Origin: Martinezella rhizogenes
GTDB taxonomy: Bacteria; Pseudomonadota; Alphaproteobacteria; Rhizobiales; Rhizobiaceae
Direction of reading: 5' to 3'
NCBI GenBank assembly: GCA_013322215.1
Contig: JAAMEZ010000041.1
Location: 62,001-126,000 of the forward strand
DNA: 64,000 nucleotides
How positions within the stretch are numbered: the stretch's first letter is position 1; each line of letters opens with the position of its first letter. The notes beneath the pieces were generated by a model, which worked only from the letters and a program-made list of their open reading frames with translations, made no database searches and was not told the origin of the DNA. A program made the translations under genes and the position numbers. This document shows, in pieces, positions 35,339-45,201 of this stretch.

Positions 35339-36577
35339 ATGGCTCTCGCTTCATCCTCAACTTCTCTACCTGTCCCAGCCGCAGGTCATCATCCGCTTCC
35401 CTTGACTGTAGGTGTCCTCGGTTCTGGTCACGCTGGGACTGCATTAGCGGCTTGGTTCGCCTCTCGGCACGTTTCCACGGCTCTGTGGGCACCAGCGGAT
35501 CATCCAGGATCGATCTCAGCAATCAAAGCCAACGAAGGAGTCGTCACCACCGAGGGAGTGATCAACGGTTCATTTACGGTCTCAGCCTCTGATGATCTGC
35601 TCGCAGTTATTCGCTCCAGCCATCTACTGATTATTGTCACCCGTGCGGACGTTCACGACAGCTTCGTCAGTGAACTAGCCAACTTCAACGGTGAACTCGC
35701 AGAAAAGGATATTCTCGTCGTCTGCGGCCATGGGTTTTCCATGAAGTACGAGAGGCAGCTGCAATGCAAGCGAATACTCGAGACGGATAATTCGCCCACA
35801 ACGTCTAAGCTATCGGATAAAAAAAAATGTAAGGTCAACATCAAGGAAATGAAAGCTTCTTTCGGACTGTCGTGTTTCCCAATTCATCGAAATGATGTTG
35901 GCGTCATCGATTTACCCGAAGATATCAAGATCATCTTCGCCCAGCTATTTACGGCTAGGATCATCCCCATCCCACCATTGCAGGTGCTGTTCTTTTCCAA
36001 CTATATCACTCATGCGATTGCCGCTGTTATGAACATCGGAAGATTGCGCGACCCTGTCAATTCCCTTACCAAAAGAGCTGAGCAGTGGCTTCTTGAACTA
36101 GACGAGCGAACCCCACGAGCCGAGACGGACTTTTTCTTTTATGGTGAAGGATCCAACACTTACGTTTGCAATGTTCAAGAGCAGGTAGACCAAGAGCGCC
36201 GGAAGGTTGCCAAAGCGTGTGGGTTGCATCTCAATTCTCTCTTGCAGGAATGCAATGATGAATATGGCACTAATTATGCGACCCTAAGGGAATATTGCCT
36301 CGCACCATCACCTCATAACGTGCATTATGCATGCCCTGACAACATGGAACATCGTTATTTTTCTGAGGAATTATGCTCATTGGAGGATATCGCGGCAATT
36401 GCAACTATTACCAAAATCGAGATGCCCCTCACCCGCGCGTTCATCAATATTATTCATGCGGGAAAGGCAAACTTTCCGCCAACTGACAAAACATCCAGCG
36501 TGATTGGTAACTTCAGGTCAGGAGACTTGATCCGCTTTGGTGCCACCATACTTGTTAAGGATGAGATGATGAAGTAA
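35339..36577 (+). CDS. nos: Nopaline synthase
   Basis: A 412-residue D-nopaline dehydrogenase that condenses arginine with 2-oxoglutarate in plant cells. The Rossmann motif GVLGSGHAGTALAAW is at about residues 25-37. The family blocks FSMKYERQLQCKRI, MKASFGLSCFPIHR and LRFGATI-type ending are recognisable. It differs from the C58/T37 protein I remember at scattered positions, for instance a divergent N-terminal dozen residues. It is the T-DNA gene closest to the right border. An AATAAA signal lies at 36616-36621. Its product is the food of the noc/nox genes on the same plasmid. Confidence 0.95.
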   Translation: MALASSSTSLPVPAAGHHPLPLTVGVLGSGHAGTALAAWFASRHVSTALWAPADHPGSISAIKANEGVVTTEGVINGSFTVSASDDLLAVIRSSHLLIIVTRADVHDSFVSELANFNGELAEKDILVVCGHGFSMKYERQLQCKRILETDNSPTTSKLSDKKKCKVNIKEMKASFGLSCFPIHRNDVGVIDLPEDIKIIFAQLFTARIIPIPPLQVLFFSNYITHAIAAVMNIGRLRDPVNSLTKRAEQWLLELDERTPRAETDFFFYGEGSNTYVCNVQEQVDQERRKVAKACGLHLNSLLQECNDEYGTNYATLREYCLAPSPHNVHYACPDNMEHRYFSEELCSLEDIAAIATITKIEMPLTRAFINIIHAGKANFPPTDKTSSVIGNFRSGDLIRFGATILVKDEMMK

Positions 36578-37001
36578 AGAAGACGTGCGCCACGCAGTTC
36601 GTTCCAACCTCTTGTAATAAAGTTCATAAGTCCGCACCCCTATCACCGTATTGCGATGCATCTAATATAATTTCTGTTGAATTATCATATTTATGTAAAA
36701 TGTAACGCGTATTTTTCTTATCAAGTGTGTTTTTTGTGCTTTCGACTTTTTTATTTTTATGTTTTCTATATTAATCTAGCAACAAAATAAAGGATGTTAA
36801 TTTCGTATAAAATCAAATTTTTCCTAGAGGAAATCCCCTCACACAGACATTCTTAACTACTAATTATCACAATCCGGAATTACTTTATATTACAATACAA
36901 AAACCCCATGATATAATATAACGTTAAAAACACACTCAAGATTCAGTTAACATTAATATTTGAAAAGCAATACACATCCACAATCAACACTCTGCGCTAA
37001 T
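36578..37001. other. AT-rich 3' flank between nos and the next gene
   Basis: No gene. The two flanking genes converge here, and the nos polyadenylation signal AATAAA is at 36616. The rest is AT-rich 3' DNA. Confidence 0.6.
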
Positions 37002-37697
37002 CTAACACCGGAAACAACTACCGTAGGACCACTTAGAAAGCCTCTCAACGCTGACAATCTTCGCATCTGGTACGAGCTTAGGCGACGGCGGAAAGGCCTC
37101 ACCAAACGCGACAACTTCGCATCTAAACCGTGAACTTGGGATTGGGGCAAGAAACTTGCGCTGATGCATGCCATGGATTTCGAGAAGTGAATAGTTCGTC
37201 TTGAAAAACGATACATTCGGCAGGAAAGCGAAAAACGCCTCCACATCCTTCAGGGAAAGCCGAGAGCCAGGTGAGATCTGGTTGTGCCATTTCCATATCG
37301 TCTGGGATGTCACTCCGTCGGTGTAAGGCGATTCAGTACAGGCGACAAATCTGGAAGCCGTAGTGCACAAAAATTTTCCGCACTCCACAAACCGATGAAT
37401 TTCGTCGGAACTACCGTAGACGTACCACAAATCAGTGCCGGGAAGCACTGAATACAAGGTGTCAAAAGAAGGACCCCGCAGACACGGCGCTTCAGAAAAA
37501 TGCGCTAACCTCCCGTCGGCTGCGCAAACCTTAGTTTTTAGAATTGATTCCTCCAACACTTTCTGAGCACTAGCTAATGTACTATTGATAAACCCTACAT
37601 ATGCGTCCCTAGATTCCCTAAGACGGAAATCTCCCAACGATGAATCAGATACAAATTTGACGTATCTCGGTCGGAACATTGGACGATTGTATTCCAT
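37002..37697 (-). CDS. 6a: RolB-family T-DNA protein, probable gene 6a (ons)
   Basis: A 231-residue protein with the layout of the RolB/plast family: N-terminal RPMFRPRYVKF, the strand LWYVYGSSDEIHRF, the motif ESPYTDGVTSQTIWKW, AFFAFLPNVSFFKT and RCEVVAFGEAFP. The first plant-usable start is ATG 37697; the frame opens two codons earlier with TTG. By position next to 6b and nos and by elimination it is probably gene 6a, reported to help opine secretion from tumour cells. In my memory 6a lies between ipt and 6b in some T-DNAs, so the order or the name may differ. Confidence 0.6.
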   Translation of the reverse strand: MEYNRPMFRPRYVKFVSDSSLGDFRLRESRDAYVGFINSTLASAQKVLEESILKTKVCAADGRLAHFSEAPCLRGPSFDTLYSVLPGTDLWYVYGSSDEIHRFVECGKFLCTTASRFVACTESPYTDGVTSQTIWKWHNQISPGSRLSLKDVEAFFAFLPNVSFFKTNYSLLEIHGMHQRKFLAPIPSSRFRCEVVAFGEAFPPSPKLVPDAKIVSVERLSKWSYGSCFRC

Positions 37698-38134
37698 TTC
37701 CAACTTGTAATTGAGAAGTAGAAACTTGCCTCAGACGGAACAGATATCTTCTCTGAAATCTGAAATTTGCACCAAGCGCTCTTTAAAAAAGACAAAAATT
37801 CGTGCCGACGGTGGCCCACCGAAGAAAAAGTTGGGGCGTAAATGTCAAAAAGCAGTTCGGCGCAGAATTGCCACATTCTGCGATCTAATTACCCAATCCA
37901 CGACTTTTGGGACAAAAAAGACAAAAAATATGACACATTTAGCGAAAAATGCTCCTGATTGGAGAAATATTTCCACATGCGGCGACTGTTGCGCGCTGAT
38001 TGCCTGACGAGGCTACCAAGTGCACTCACGAAAATGCTATCGAGTCGGCCACAATCGCTTGCCCATTCACTATAAGAACACGAACCATCACTCCATTTCT
38101 GTCACAGCCCCTCGGCAAATCGGCAATATACGAA
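37698..38134. other. Divergent promoter region of 6a-like gene and 6b
   Basis: No supported gene. It must hold both plant promoters. Frames of about 90-100 codons here lack family resemblance and are likely chance. Confidence 0.5.
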
Positions 38135-38761
38135 ATGACGGTTCCTACTTGGCAGGTTCGCGATCTTAGACGCATCCTACGAGTTAGTGAGTTGAGGCAA
38201 CACTTGCGCCAGGCTCGTACCGATTTCAGATCCACCCTGTCACAATTCGTATACTTTAACCGCTCCGTTGTTAACCCAAATGCGTACGATGACGAGTATC
38301 TCCTTTCAGACCAGAGGCTCACCTATGTTTACGTCGATGAAGTAACAGCGCAATTGTGTGGTCTCAATCGCCTATTACCGTCCAACTCTCCGGCCTTCGG
38401 GACAGTAGCTACCGCAATGCCCCCATGGCTATTGGATCCACAAGAAATGAACGCAATCTTGCAACAGAGTTGCGGTCAAGGAGGCTTCGTTAATTACCAC
38501 CACGGTCCGAGTACAAACAGCTTTTTTTTGGCGATCCTGATGAGCCAGTTGTTCATACGGATCAGGACTGATGTAATCCGCGGTCAAGGTTATGGTTGGT
38601 ACGCCAGGCTAGGTAATTATGTTGAGGAAGGAGAGGATAACGAAGGTATCGAAAACGAGGAAGAGGAAGAGGAAGAGGAAGAGGAAACGAGAGAGTTCCA
38701 ATTATCCGATCTCATTCATTATCCCATTGTCGCATTGGGATCGTGCCATCTCACACGTTAG
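38135..38761 (+). CDS. 6b: Oncoprotein 6b (tml)
   Basis: A 208-residue plast-family protein that alters plant growth. The start MTVPTWQVRDL matches 6b, and the conserved blocks YVYVDEVTAQL, PPWLLDPQEMN, GGFVNYHHGPSTNSFF and PIVALGSCHL are present. Near the C-terminus is an uninterrupted acidic run of ten or more glutamates, the place where 6b proteins have their acidic region. Compared with C58 6b as I remember it, this copy is clearly diverged. An upstream in-frame ATG at 38000 is unlike the family. Confidence 0.9.
   Translation: MTVPTWQVRDLRRILRVSELRQHLRQARTDFRSTLSQFVYFNRSVVNPNAYDDEYLLSDQRLTYVYVDEVTAQLCGLNRLLPSNSPAFGTVATAMPPWLLDPQEMNAILQQSCGQGGFVNYHHGPSTNSFFLAILMSQLFIRIRTDVIRGQGYGWYARLGNYVEEGEDNEGIENEEEEEEEEEETREFQLSDLIHYPIVALGSCHLTR
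38657..38686 (+). repeat. GAGGAA hexanucleotide tract in 6b
   Basis: Five perfect copies of GAGGAA encode ten glutamates in the acidic region of 6b. Such tracts change length easily, so strains may differ in acidic run length. Confidence 0.85.
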
Positions 38762-39260
38762 GTGTCGCGGTTACCAGAAAACTTGATCTATCAACGCGTG
38801 CTTTGAATCTTGTTATTTTTCATGTTTCTAATATCATCCAGTACCGAAATAAAATTCGTCATTTTCGTCTCTCGCAATGCAATTAATATGGTCTAAATAC
38901 AGCAATTGTGGCCCAAACACATATTATTATTACTATTATTAGTCGTGCGTAATTTTATTTATGAAACGTCTCGTTTCAAAACTATGAAAATACAATACAA
39001 AATGAAACACGCCCATGAAAAATAAAACATCTACAAATACCAATCGAACATTCCATAATATACTTAATCGTATTTTATTATGCAAAGATAGATCTATCTT
39101 TGGCATTGCGTAGCGGCGATGCTGCAGGCGAGCATAGCTGAGATACTCCTGGGCTATACCTTCCACCAACTCGTCCTGCGATTTTTGTCTTCATCGGATA
39201 GGGCTGTTCGTCGTTGCCAATCGCAAACATAGCGAATCCCCAGGGCGCCAGGAGATCCTA
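38762..39260. other. 6b-ipt spacer with ipt-derived remnant
   Basis: AT-rich convergent 3' region of 6b and ipt. Its right part is a degenerate copy of the 3' end of ipt, listed separately. Confidence 0.55.
39090..39255 (-). pseudogene. Degenerate second copy of the ipt 3' end
   Basis: On the minus strand this DNA encodes VEGIAQEYLSYARLQHRR, alignable with AHGIAQEYLIHARRQ at the end of the intact ipt just upstream. Before it, in another frame, RYAMFA-like coding resembles RYAMLFAS of ipt. The two parts are in different frames, so it is dead. It looks like a partial tandem duplication or a leftover from recombination between two ipt genes. Confidence 0.65.
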
Positions 39261-39980
39261 TTACATTCCGAACGGATGACCCTCGAATCCTTCGAAAGCG
39301 ACTGCGTTAATTGAAGGGAATTCCTGTTCCTGTCGGCGCGCATGGATGAGATACTCCTGAGCGATCCCATGAGCCAACTTATCCTCCATGTCTGCGCCAA
39401 GCTGCAATAGCATATCGGGTGTGATCTGGTTTTGGCTAGCAAACAACATGGCGTATCGATACCCATCAATCCCTTCCAGTATGGGCCTCAGCTGAGGCTG
39501 ATTCCAAAGATGAACCAACTCTTCGATGATAGAAAGGCCTGCAGCGGGGTGCAACATCTGCTTAACTCTGGCCTTGGCCGCTTTCATGAAGGTCTCCTCG
39601 TCTGCTAACTTGTGGCGAATAATACGCCAACGAAAATCGTTGCTCCAATAACTGCTCTGCACCATGCACTTGAGCAACGAGATAGATCCTCCCTCAAGAA
39701 TAAGCCCACCGTGAGCCTCATTATTATAAACCTCCGCGATCAGCCTCTCGTGAGCTTGCTTGGCTGAGATGATACCCTTCACAAGAGGCTGTTCATCAAG
39801 GTATAGACGGGTCGTGCCCTTCAGTTCTTCCACTGTTGGTCGTCCGCTTCCGGTTGACAGTTGAGGACAGCATTGGACCCGGTCGAGAGAAAGGACTGGC
39901 TGCCCGGTTTGCTGGGCAAGAGCTATCGCGGTCGATGTCTTTCCTGTACAAGTTGGACCGAAAATTAGACGGAGATCCAT
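39261..39980 (-). CDS. ipt: Isopentenyl transferase (cytokinin synthesis)
   Basis: A 239-residue adenylate isopentenyltransferase that makes cytokinin in tumour cells. The P-loop GPTCTGKTS lies at residues 8-16. LSLDRVQCCPQLSTGSGRP and LILEGGSISLLKCM are typical. The start is ATG 39980 (MDLRLIFGP); the longer frame to 40043 is not family-like. It is flanked by a degenerate copy of its own 3' end. Confidence 0.96.
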   Translation of the reverse strand: MDLRLIFGPTCTGKTSTAIALAQQTGQPVLSLDRVQCCPQLSTGSGRPTVEELKGTTRLYLDEQPLVKGIISAKQAHERLIAEVYNNEAHGGLILEGGSISLLKCMVQSSYWSNDFRWRIIRHKLADEETFMKAAKARVKQMLHPAAGLSIIEELVHLWNQPQLRPILEGIDGYRYAMLFASQNQITPDMLLQLGADMEDKLAHGIAQEYLIHARRQEQEFPSINAVAFEGFEGHPFGM

Positions 39981-40682
39981 AAGTGTTTTGCGATATCTTG
40001 AATACAAATTGATATTTTTTGGGTTCGAGAAGTGTATCATCACAGGCTGTTATATTGTCTTCCTCGAGATTCCTTATTGAAGAGCAAATGGCTTTAGCGT
40101 CTCTCCAAAGGGCAACTTGTTTTTCAACAAAGTGTGGGGCACGGCTGTTTCCTTGAAAGCAATTTGTCACCAACGAAGGCGCCTTTAAGTCAAAATAAGG
40201 CTGACTAAATCAGCACTATAGAGGCAGCTATTCATGCCACTTGAGGACGTTTTTCCGCGCTTTACTGCCACTTGTCTGCGCTGATTATCATCATTGCTGG
40301 CGAGAGAGTGAAATCGTTTGTAATAGTTGATTAGGTGAGACGTCAAAATAAGGGCGACTATTTCATATTTGACTTAAATATGTCCATATTGTTAGGCACA
40401 TGTGATAGCAATTCCTTAACAACGGTGTCTATTATTTACTTCTTGCAGTCGTTGTCATTGTGACAAAATCAAAGATATTCTACCGTTGGAATAATATTAC
40501 CATTCAATAAACGCGACAGTTGATATTTTAACTATACCTCAACATATTACTGCGCACCTCAACATAATGGAGGTTAATAGAATTACAGAAATTTTATTTA
40601 CACCATCATATTCGTTGTTAAACATCAATATTCATTAATAGCAATTTATAAAACGTGCAATACTTGTAACAGGATACGCAGA
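39981..40682. other. ipt promoter and iaaM 3' flank
   Basis: No gene seen in 700 AT-rich bases. It contains the plant promoter of ipt and the end of iaaM; both read leftward. Confidence 0.55.
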
Positions 40683-42950
40683 TTAATTTCTATTGCGGTA
40701 GTTATATCTCCTCCAAGAGTGTTCGAGAGGATTGTCCTTTGCTAAAACACCTCCACAATTGTGGATAATTGCACAGACGGCATTACACGCGGTCTGAATA
40801 GCGCCCTCCACCCATCCACCGGTAAAGGAACAACTGCAACCCGCCAAGTAAACTCCAGTATCATTAGTCATGTCCAGCGCTTGAAAGAAAAGTTCTTCAG
40901 AATAAAAATCCTCGCCACGCCGGTTGAGTTTGAAAGCTCCGCCGGCATTCTCGTCTGTAAGCCAATCATGTTGAACAACATTTTGGTCGTAATCAGCGCA
41001 AGCGGGAACTAAATGCCGGGCAAACGCCGGGAACGATTTCGAAATTGCGTCCCGTAGCAGACATAATCGCTCTTTTTTGTCGGGGATCGCCAATAGCTTG
41101 TGGGAGTCGTCCTCCCATGTATAACTGATGAGCACCACACCTTTACCGTTCGGATCCTGCGGCTCATAGTCCAGACAATACACTGCTTTTGCGACCCCGT
41201 CCATGAGGACACAGGACGGGAGCATATGGTCAAACCAAAATTTACGTTCAGTCAGCAGGAACAATTTTGAAGAGCCCGTCATGTGGCTGTTATCAACGGC
41301 TTGGTTCACTGGTGCACGAAAAATGGTGGTATCGGATGTCAGACGATGCCTGAGTTGGATATTTGCGAGTCCAGATGTAACCACCACCTTATCATAAAGT
41401 TCAGATATCCCGCTCTTAAGCCTTATCTTTATTTTTGTCTTTTCCTTCTCAACCGCCCTGACTTGAACATGGCGTATACGCTGGCTTACAGACACGCCAT
41501 TAACCACTTGAGAGGCGATCCGACGTGGAAGTTCTGAGATTCCTTCAGAGCACATCCGCTGATTTTCTTCATATCCGTTTATGACCAAGCGAAGGATCTC
41601 AATAAACCCGCTTTCAAAAACTGGACCAAACCCGCCAGATCCTATTCCCATTAGCTTGAATAGGTCCCAATCATGAGGGAAACTCCATGTTTCACCACCG
41701 GGAGGATGCGTGCCCAGAAAGATCCTCTCTATCGCTGAAGAGAACGACTCCCTCCCGAAACGGTTCAGCCAAATTTGCCAGGCGTCATGAGCCCGCCTAA
41801 TGTCCCCTAATTTCAAGGCCTCAGTGATAGCATCAGGCGAAGCCAACACAATATCTCCCTCAAGGAAACCGTCCTTCAAGAACGCATGCCACCCGCTATA
41901 AACGCGATGGAACAACTTCGGTGGCTGCTGCCCGGCTTTCCACATGTATCGGCAACCCTCGTAGACCAAGTCAGTGTCGACTGTGCCGGGATTTGGGAAC
42001 GGCCTCATCGAAGACAGACCGTACCGCTCGAGGAAGAAAAACAAGCACGATGCAGCAGGAGGAAATCGCATCGCCCCCATTTCGGCCACGACGCTCGGAG
42101 CGTCCTTGAAAGCATGTGACCAAAGCTTGCCTCCAACCCGATCACCTGCTTCATATATTGTAACATCGTCTACGCCAGCATGAAGCAGTTCGCTTGCCAC
42201 CACGAGCCCGGAAATGCCAGCCCCAATGACCGCTACTTTTGGCCTGGGAACATCTTCTGGAAAGAAGCCGATCCGCCCACTATCTGAACATTTGTCGAGA
42301 AACAATCTGTAGTCGTAGAGCAAGTCGATCGTTGGAAAGGACCCTGCCGAAGCCTTCAGCATCAGGTTTCGACCATAAGCTACCATGTCAAATGGTACTG
42401 CCTCTTCAATGATTACGGTAAACCCGGTAACGCTTTTCAACGAGCCTTCTTCGTACGGCGCCATTTGCAGGGTTTGGGAGCGGGCAGTCTCAGAGATTGA
42501 AATGGCCACGAAATGACTAAGGTCGCTGGGTGCACATCTTTTACCACTCAGCAAATTCATGGTTTGGAGAAGTTGAGCTCTGGAGATATCCATGCAAGAT
42601 GGTGCAAGGTCGATGGCAACGAGACCACTCACTCTTGTTCGCACCGAAGCTTCTGGTTCGAGTATCCACCTCAGAATTTCCTCGCCAACATAGATGTAAG
42701 CGGAGAGGACTGCGACCCTCTGACCGGCTGAGATCTCCGGAAAGCGACCGTCGGCCAGCCTTTTGCAAGCTAACCCAGCGCGGCACTCGCCGGAAATTTG
42801 AGTAATTCTTCTTTCCCTCGAAGCTTCTCGTTCTGAGAAGGCTGCGGCAACGCGGCGGTCCAATTCATCAGGCTTGTCGACCATTATCAGATCCACAATT
42901 TTGGTAGAGAAATGATCGCATTGTTTATCAAAAAGAGATGAGGCTGACAT
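40683..42950 (-). CDS. iaaM: Tryptophan 2-monooxygenase (auxin synthesis)
   Basis: A 755-residue flavoprotein that converts tryptophan to indole-3-acetamide, the first step of tumour auxin synthesis. The FAD motif VAVIGAGISGLVVASELLHA is near residue 240, with a RolB-like N-terminal quarter before it. MGAMRFPPAAS and the C-terminal YLAGCSCSFTGGWVEGAIQT are the amine-oxidase-type FAD contacts. Full length; divergent from iaaH across 339 bases. Confidence 0.97.
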   Translation of the reverse strand: MSASSLFDKQCDHFSTKIVDLIMVDKPDELDRRVAAAFSEREASRERRITQISGECRAGLACKRLADGRFPEISAGQRVAVLSAYIYVGEEILRWILEPEASVRTRVSGLVAIDLAPSCMDISRAQLLQTMNLLSGKRCAPSDLSHFVAISISETARSQTLQMAPYEEGSLKSVTGFTVIIEEAVPFDMVAYGRNLMLKASAGSFPTIDLLYDYRLFLDKCSDSGRIGFFPEDVPRPKVAVIGAGISGLVVASELLHAGVDDVTIYEAGDRVGGKLWSHAFKDAPSVVAEMGAMRFPPAASCLFFFLERYGLSSMRPFPNPGTVDTDLVYEGCRYMWKAGQQPPKLFHRVYSGWHAFLKDGFLEGDIVLASPDAITEALKLGDIRRAHDAWQIWLNRFGRESFSSAIERIFLGTHPPGGETWSFPHDWDLFKLMGIGSGGFGPVFESGFIEILRLVINGYEENQRMCSEGISELPRRIASQVVNGVSVSQRIRHVQVRAVEKEKTKIKIRLKSGISELYDKVVVTSGLANIQLRHRLTSDTTIFRAPVNQAVDNSHMTGSSKLFLLTERKFWFDHMLPSCVLMDGVAKAVYCLDYEPQDPNGKGVVLISYTWEDDSHKLLAIPDKKERLCLLRDAISKSFPAFARHLVPACADYDQNVVQHDWLTDENAGGAFKLNRRGEDFYSEELFFQALDMTNDTGVYLAGCSCSFTGGWVEGAIQTACNAVCAIIHNCGGVLAKDNPLEHSWRRYNYRNRN

Positions 42951-43289
42951 TGCTAGGGAAGATTGGTCTTTGTGTAGATAACTAAAGACATCAACCGTTT
43001 CTATTTAAGTTGAAAATCGGGGAACATACTGTGCATTGACATCCCAATGGAAAGCGACAATTTTGGCGTTTTTCAATAGAATATTCACGCGGGTCCAACT
43101 CGCCGCTCAATCAGGTTGAATATTGATTGATACAATACTGTTTCCGTTTGAAAAAGTGCCCTTAATACCTCCAATAATTCGGATCATACGCCGTGATTGG
43201 GAAATTCCCTCCAATAATCGCGCAATTTGGGCCCAAGCGCGGTATATTTATTTGATCTGAAATGGGCTTAAAATCCCCAATCCAGAAAG
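42951..43289. promoter_or_regulatory. Divergent iaaM-iaaH promoter region
   Basis: AT-rich spacer with plant promoters on both strands. A TATA-like TATATTTA lies at 43243-43250, 40 bases before the iaaH ATG, and TTAAATAG on the minus strand near 43001-43008 suits iaaM. Confidence 0.6.
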
Positions 43290-44693
43290 ATGGTGCCCAT
43301 TACCTCGTTAGCACAAACCCTAGAACGCCTAAGACGGAAAGACTACTCATGCTTAGAACTAGTAGAAACTCTAATCGCGCGTTGTGAAGCTGCAAAAGCA
43401 TTGAATGCCCTTCTGGCTACAGACTGGGATGGCTTGCGGCGAAGCGCCAAAAAAATTGATCGCCATGGAAACGCCGGAGTAGGTCTTTGCGGCATTCCAC
43501 TCTGTTTTAAGGCGAACATCGCGACCGGCATATTTCCTACCAGCGCTGCTACGCCGGCACTGATAAACCACTTGCCAAAGATACCATCCCGCGTCGCAGA
43601 AAGACTTTTTTCAGCTGGAGCCCTGCCGGGTGCTTCGGGAAACATGCATGAGTTATCGTTTGGAATTACGAGCAACAACTATGCCACCGGGGCGGTGCGG
43701 AACCCGTGGAATCCAGGTCTGATACCAGGAGGCTCAAGCGGTGGTGTGGCTGCTGCGGTGGCAAGCCGATTGATGTTGGGCGGCATAGGCACCGATACCG
43801 GTGCATCTGTTCGCCTACCCGCAGCCCTGTGTGGCGTAGTAGGATTTCGACCGACACTTGGTCGATATCCGGGAGATCGGATAATACCGGTTAGTCCGAC
43901 CCGAGACACCGCCGGAATCATAGCGCAGTGCGTAGCCGATGTTGTAATTCTCGACCAGGTGATATCCCGAAGGCCGGCGAGAATTCCGCCCGTGCCACTG
44001 AAGGGGCTTCGGATCGGCCTCCCCACTACCTACTTTTACGGTGACCTTGATGCTGATGTGGCCTTGGCAGCTGAAACGACGATTCGCTTGCTAGCCAACA
44101 GAGGCGTAACCTTCGTTGAAGCCAATATTCCCCACCTGGAGGATCTGAACAACGGGGCCAGCTTGCCAATTGCACTTTATGAATTTCCACACGCTCTAAA
44201 ACAGTATCTCGACGAGTTTGTGGGAACAGTTTCTTTTTCTGACGTTATCAAAGAAATTCGTAGTCCCGATGTAGCGGACATTGTCAACGCACAAATTGAG
44301 GGACATCAAATTTCCAACGCTGAATATGAACTGGCGCGTCACTCCTTCAGGCCAAGGCTCCAAGCCGCTTATCGCAACTACTTCAGACTCTATCGGTTAG
44401 ATGCAATTCTCTTCCCAACTGCACCCTTGGCGGCCAAAGCCATAGGTCAGGATTCCTCAGTCATCCACAATGGCTCAATGGTGAACACTTTCAAGATCTA
44501 CGTGCGAAACGTGGATCCAAGCAGCAACGCAGGCCTACCTGGGTTGAGCCTTCCTGTTGGCCTTACACCTGATCGCTTGCCTGTTGGAATGGAAATTGAT
44601 GGATTAGCGGGTTCAGACCACCGTCTGTTAGCAATCGGGGCAGCATTAGAAAAAGCCATAAATTTTCGTTCTTTCTCAGATGTGCCGAACTAG
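43290..44693 (+). CDS. iaaH: Indoleacetamide hydrolase (auxin synthesis)
   Basis: A 467-residue amidase converting indole-3-acetamide to indole-3-acetic acid. The amidase signature is clear: GIPLCFKANIATG carries the catalytic lysine, and PGGSSGGVAAAVASRLMLGG and GTDTGASVRLPAALCG carry the serines. With iaaM it gives tumour cells their own auxin. Confidence 0.97.
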   Translation: MVPITSLAQTLERLRRKDYSCLELVETLIARCEAAKALNALLATDWDGLRRSAKKIDRHGNAGVGLCGIPLCFKANIATGIFPTSAATPALINHLPKIPSRVAERLFSAGALPGASGNMHELSFGITSNNYATGAVRNPWNPGLIPGGSSGGVAAAVASRLMLGGIGTDTGASVRLPAALCGVVGFRPTLGRYPGDRIIPVSPTRDTAGIIAQCVADVVILDQVISRRPARIPPVPLKGLRIGLPTTYFYGDLDADVALAAETTIRLLANRGVTFVEANIPHLEDLNNGASLPIALYEFPHALKQYLDEFVGTVSFSDVIKEIRSPDVADIVNAQIEGHQISNAEYELARHSFRPRLQAAYRNYFRLYRLDAILFPTAPLAAKAIGQDSSVIHNGSMVNTFKIYVRNVDPSSNAGLPGLSLPVGLTPDRLPVGMEIDGLAGSDHRLLAIGAALEKAINFRSFSDVPN

Positions 44694-45201
44694 CTGTTTA
44701 CCACGCCAATTATTGTCTAATAAATCTGCGCTTCATTTATAATTATTCTTGAAATTCATAGAATACTCAGCGCGTCTGTGTCGCCACCAAGATCGAAACA
44801 TCTGCTTGATATAATAAAAATCGATATATAAAATTTTTAGTTAATCCTTCTCACAGCTTAGAATAAGCATTATATTATAATTCAGTGGTAAATTAGATTC
44901 TAAAGCAAAATTAAATTAGCAATTTACATAGGCTGCACCTTTAATTTGCTTTGATTGATAGAACGGCTCAAAAGTTATACTGCGACTCGAGACCAAAATA
45001 TTAATCAGATACATCTATGGTAAATAATTTATTATTCATAAAGCACACAACGATACGACATCGGTAATTAAAGTACATATTGGAAATACACTGATTATCT
45101 GCATGCAGGCTACATCATCTTATTATCATTACATAGACTTGACACATTTCGTTACGATCGGACACTGTTGCTTCATTCCCGCTCACACACAGATGTGCGT
45201 A
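44694..45201. other. Convergent 3' region of iaaH and gene 5
   Basis: No gene supported. Very AT-rich. A frame at 45103-45495 is mostly antisense to gene 5 and is not believed. Confidence 0.55.
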
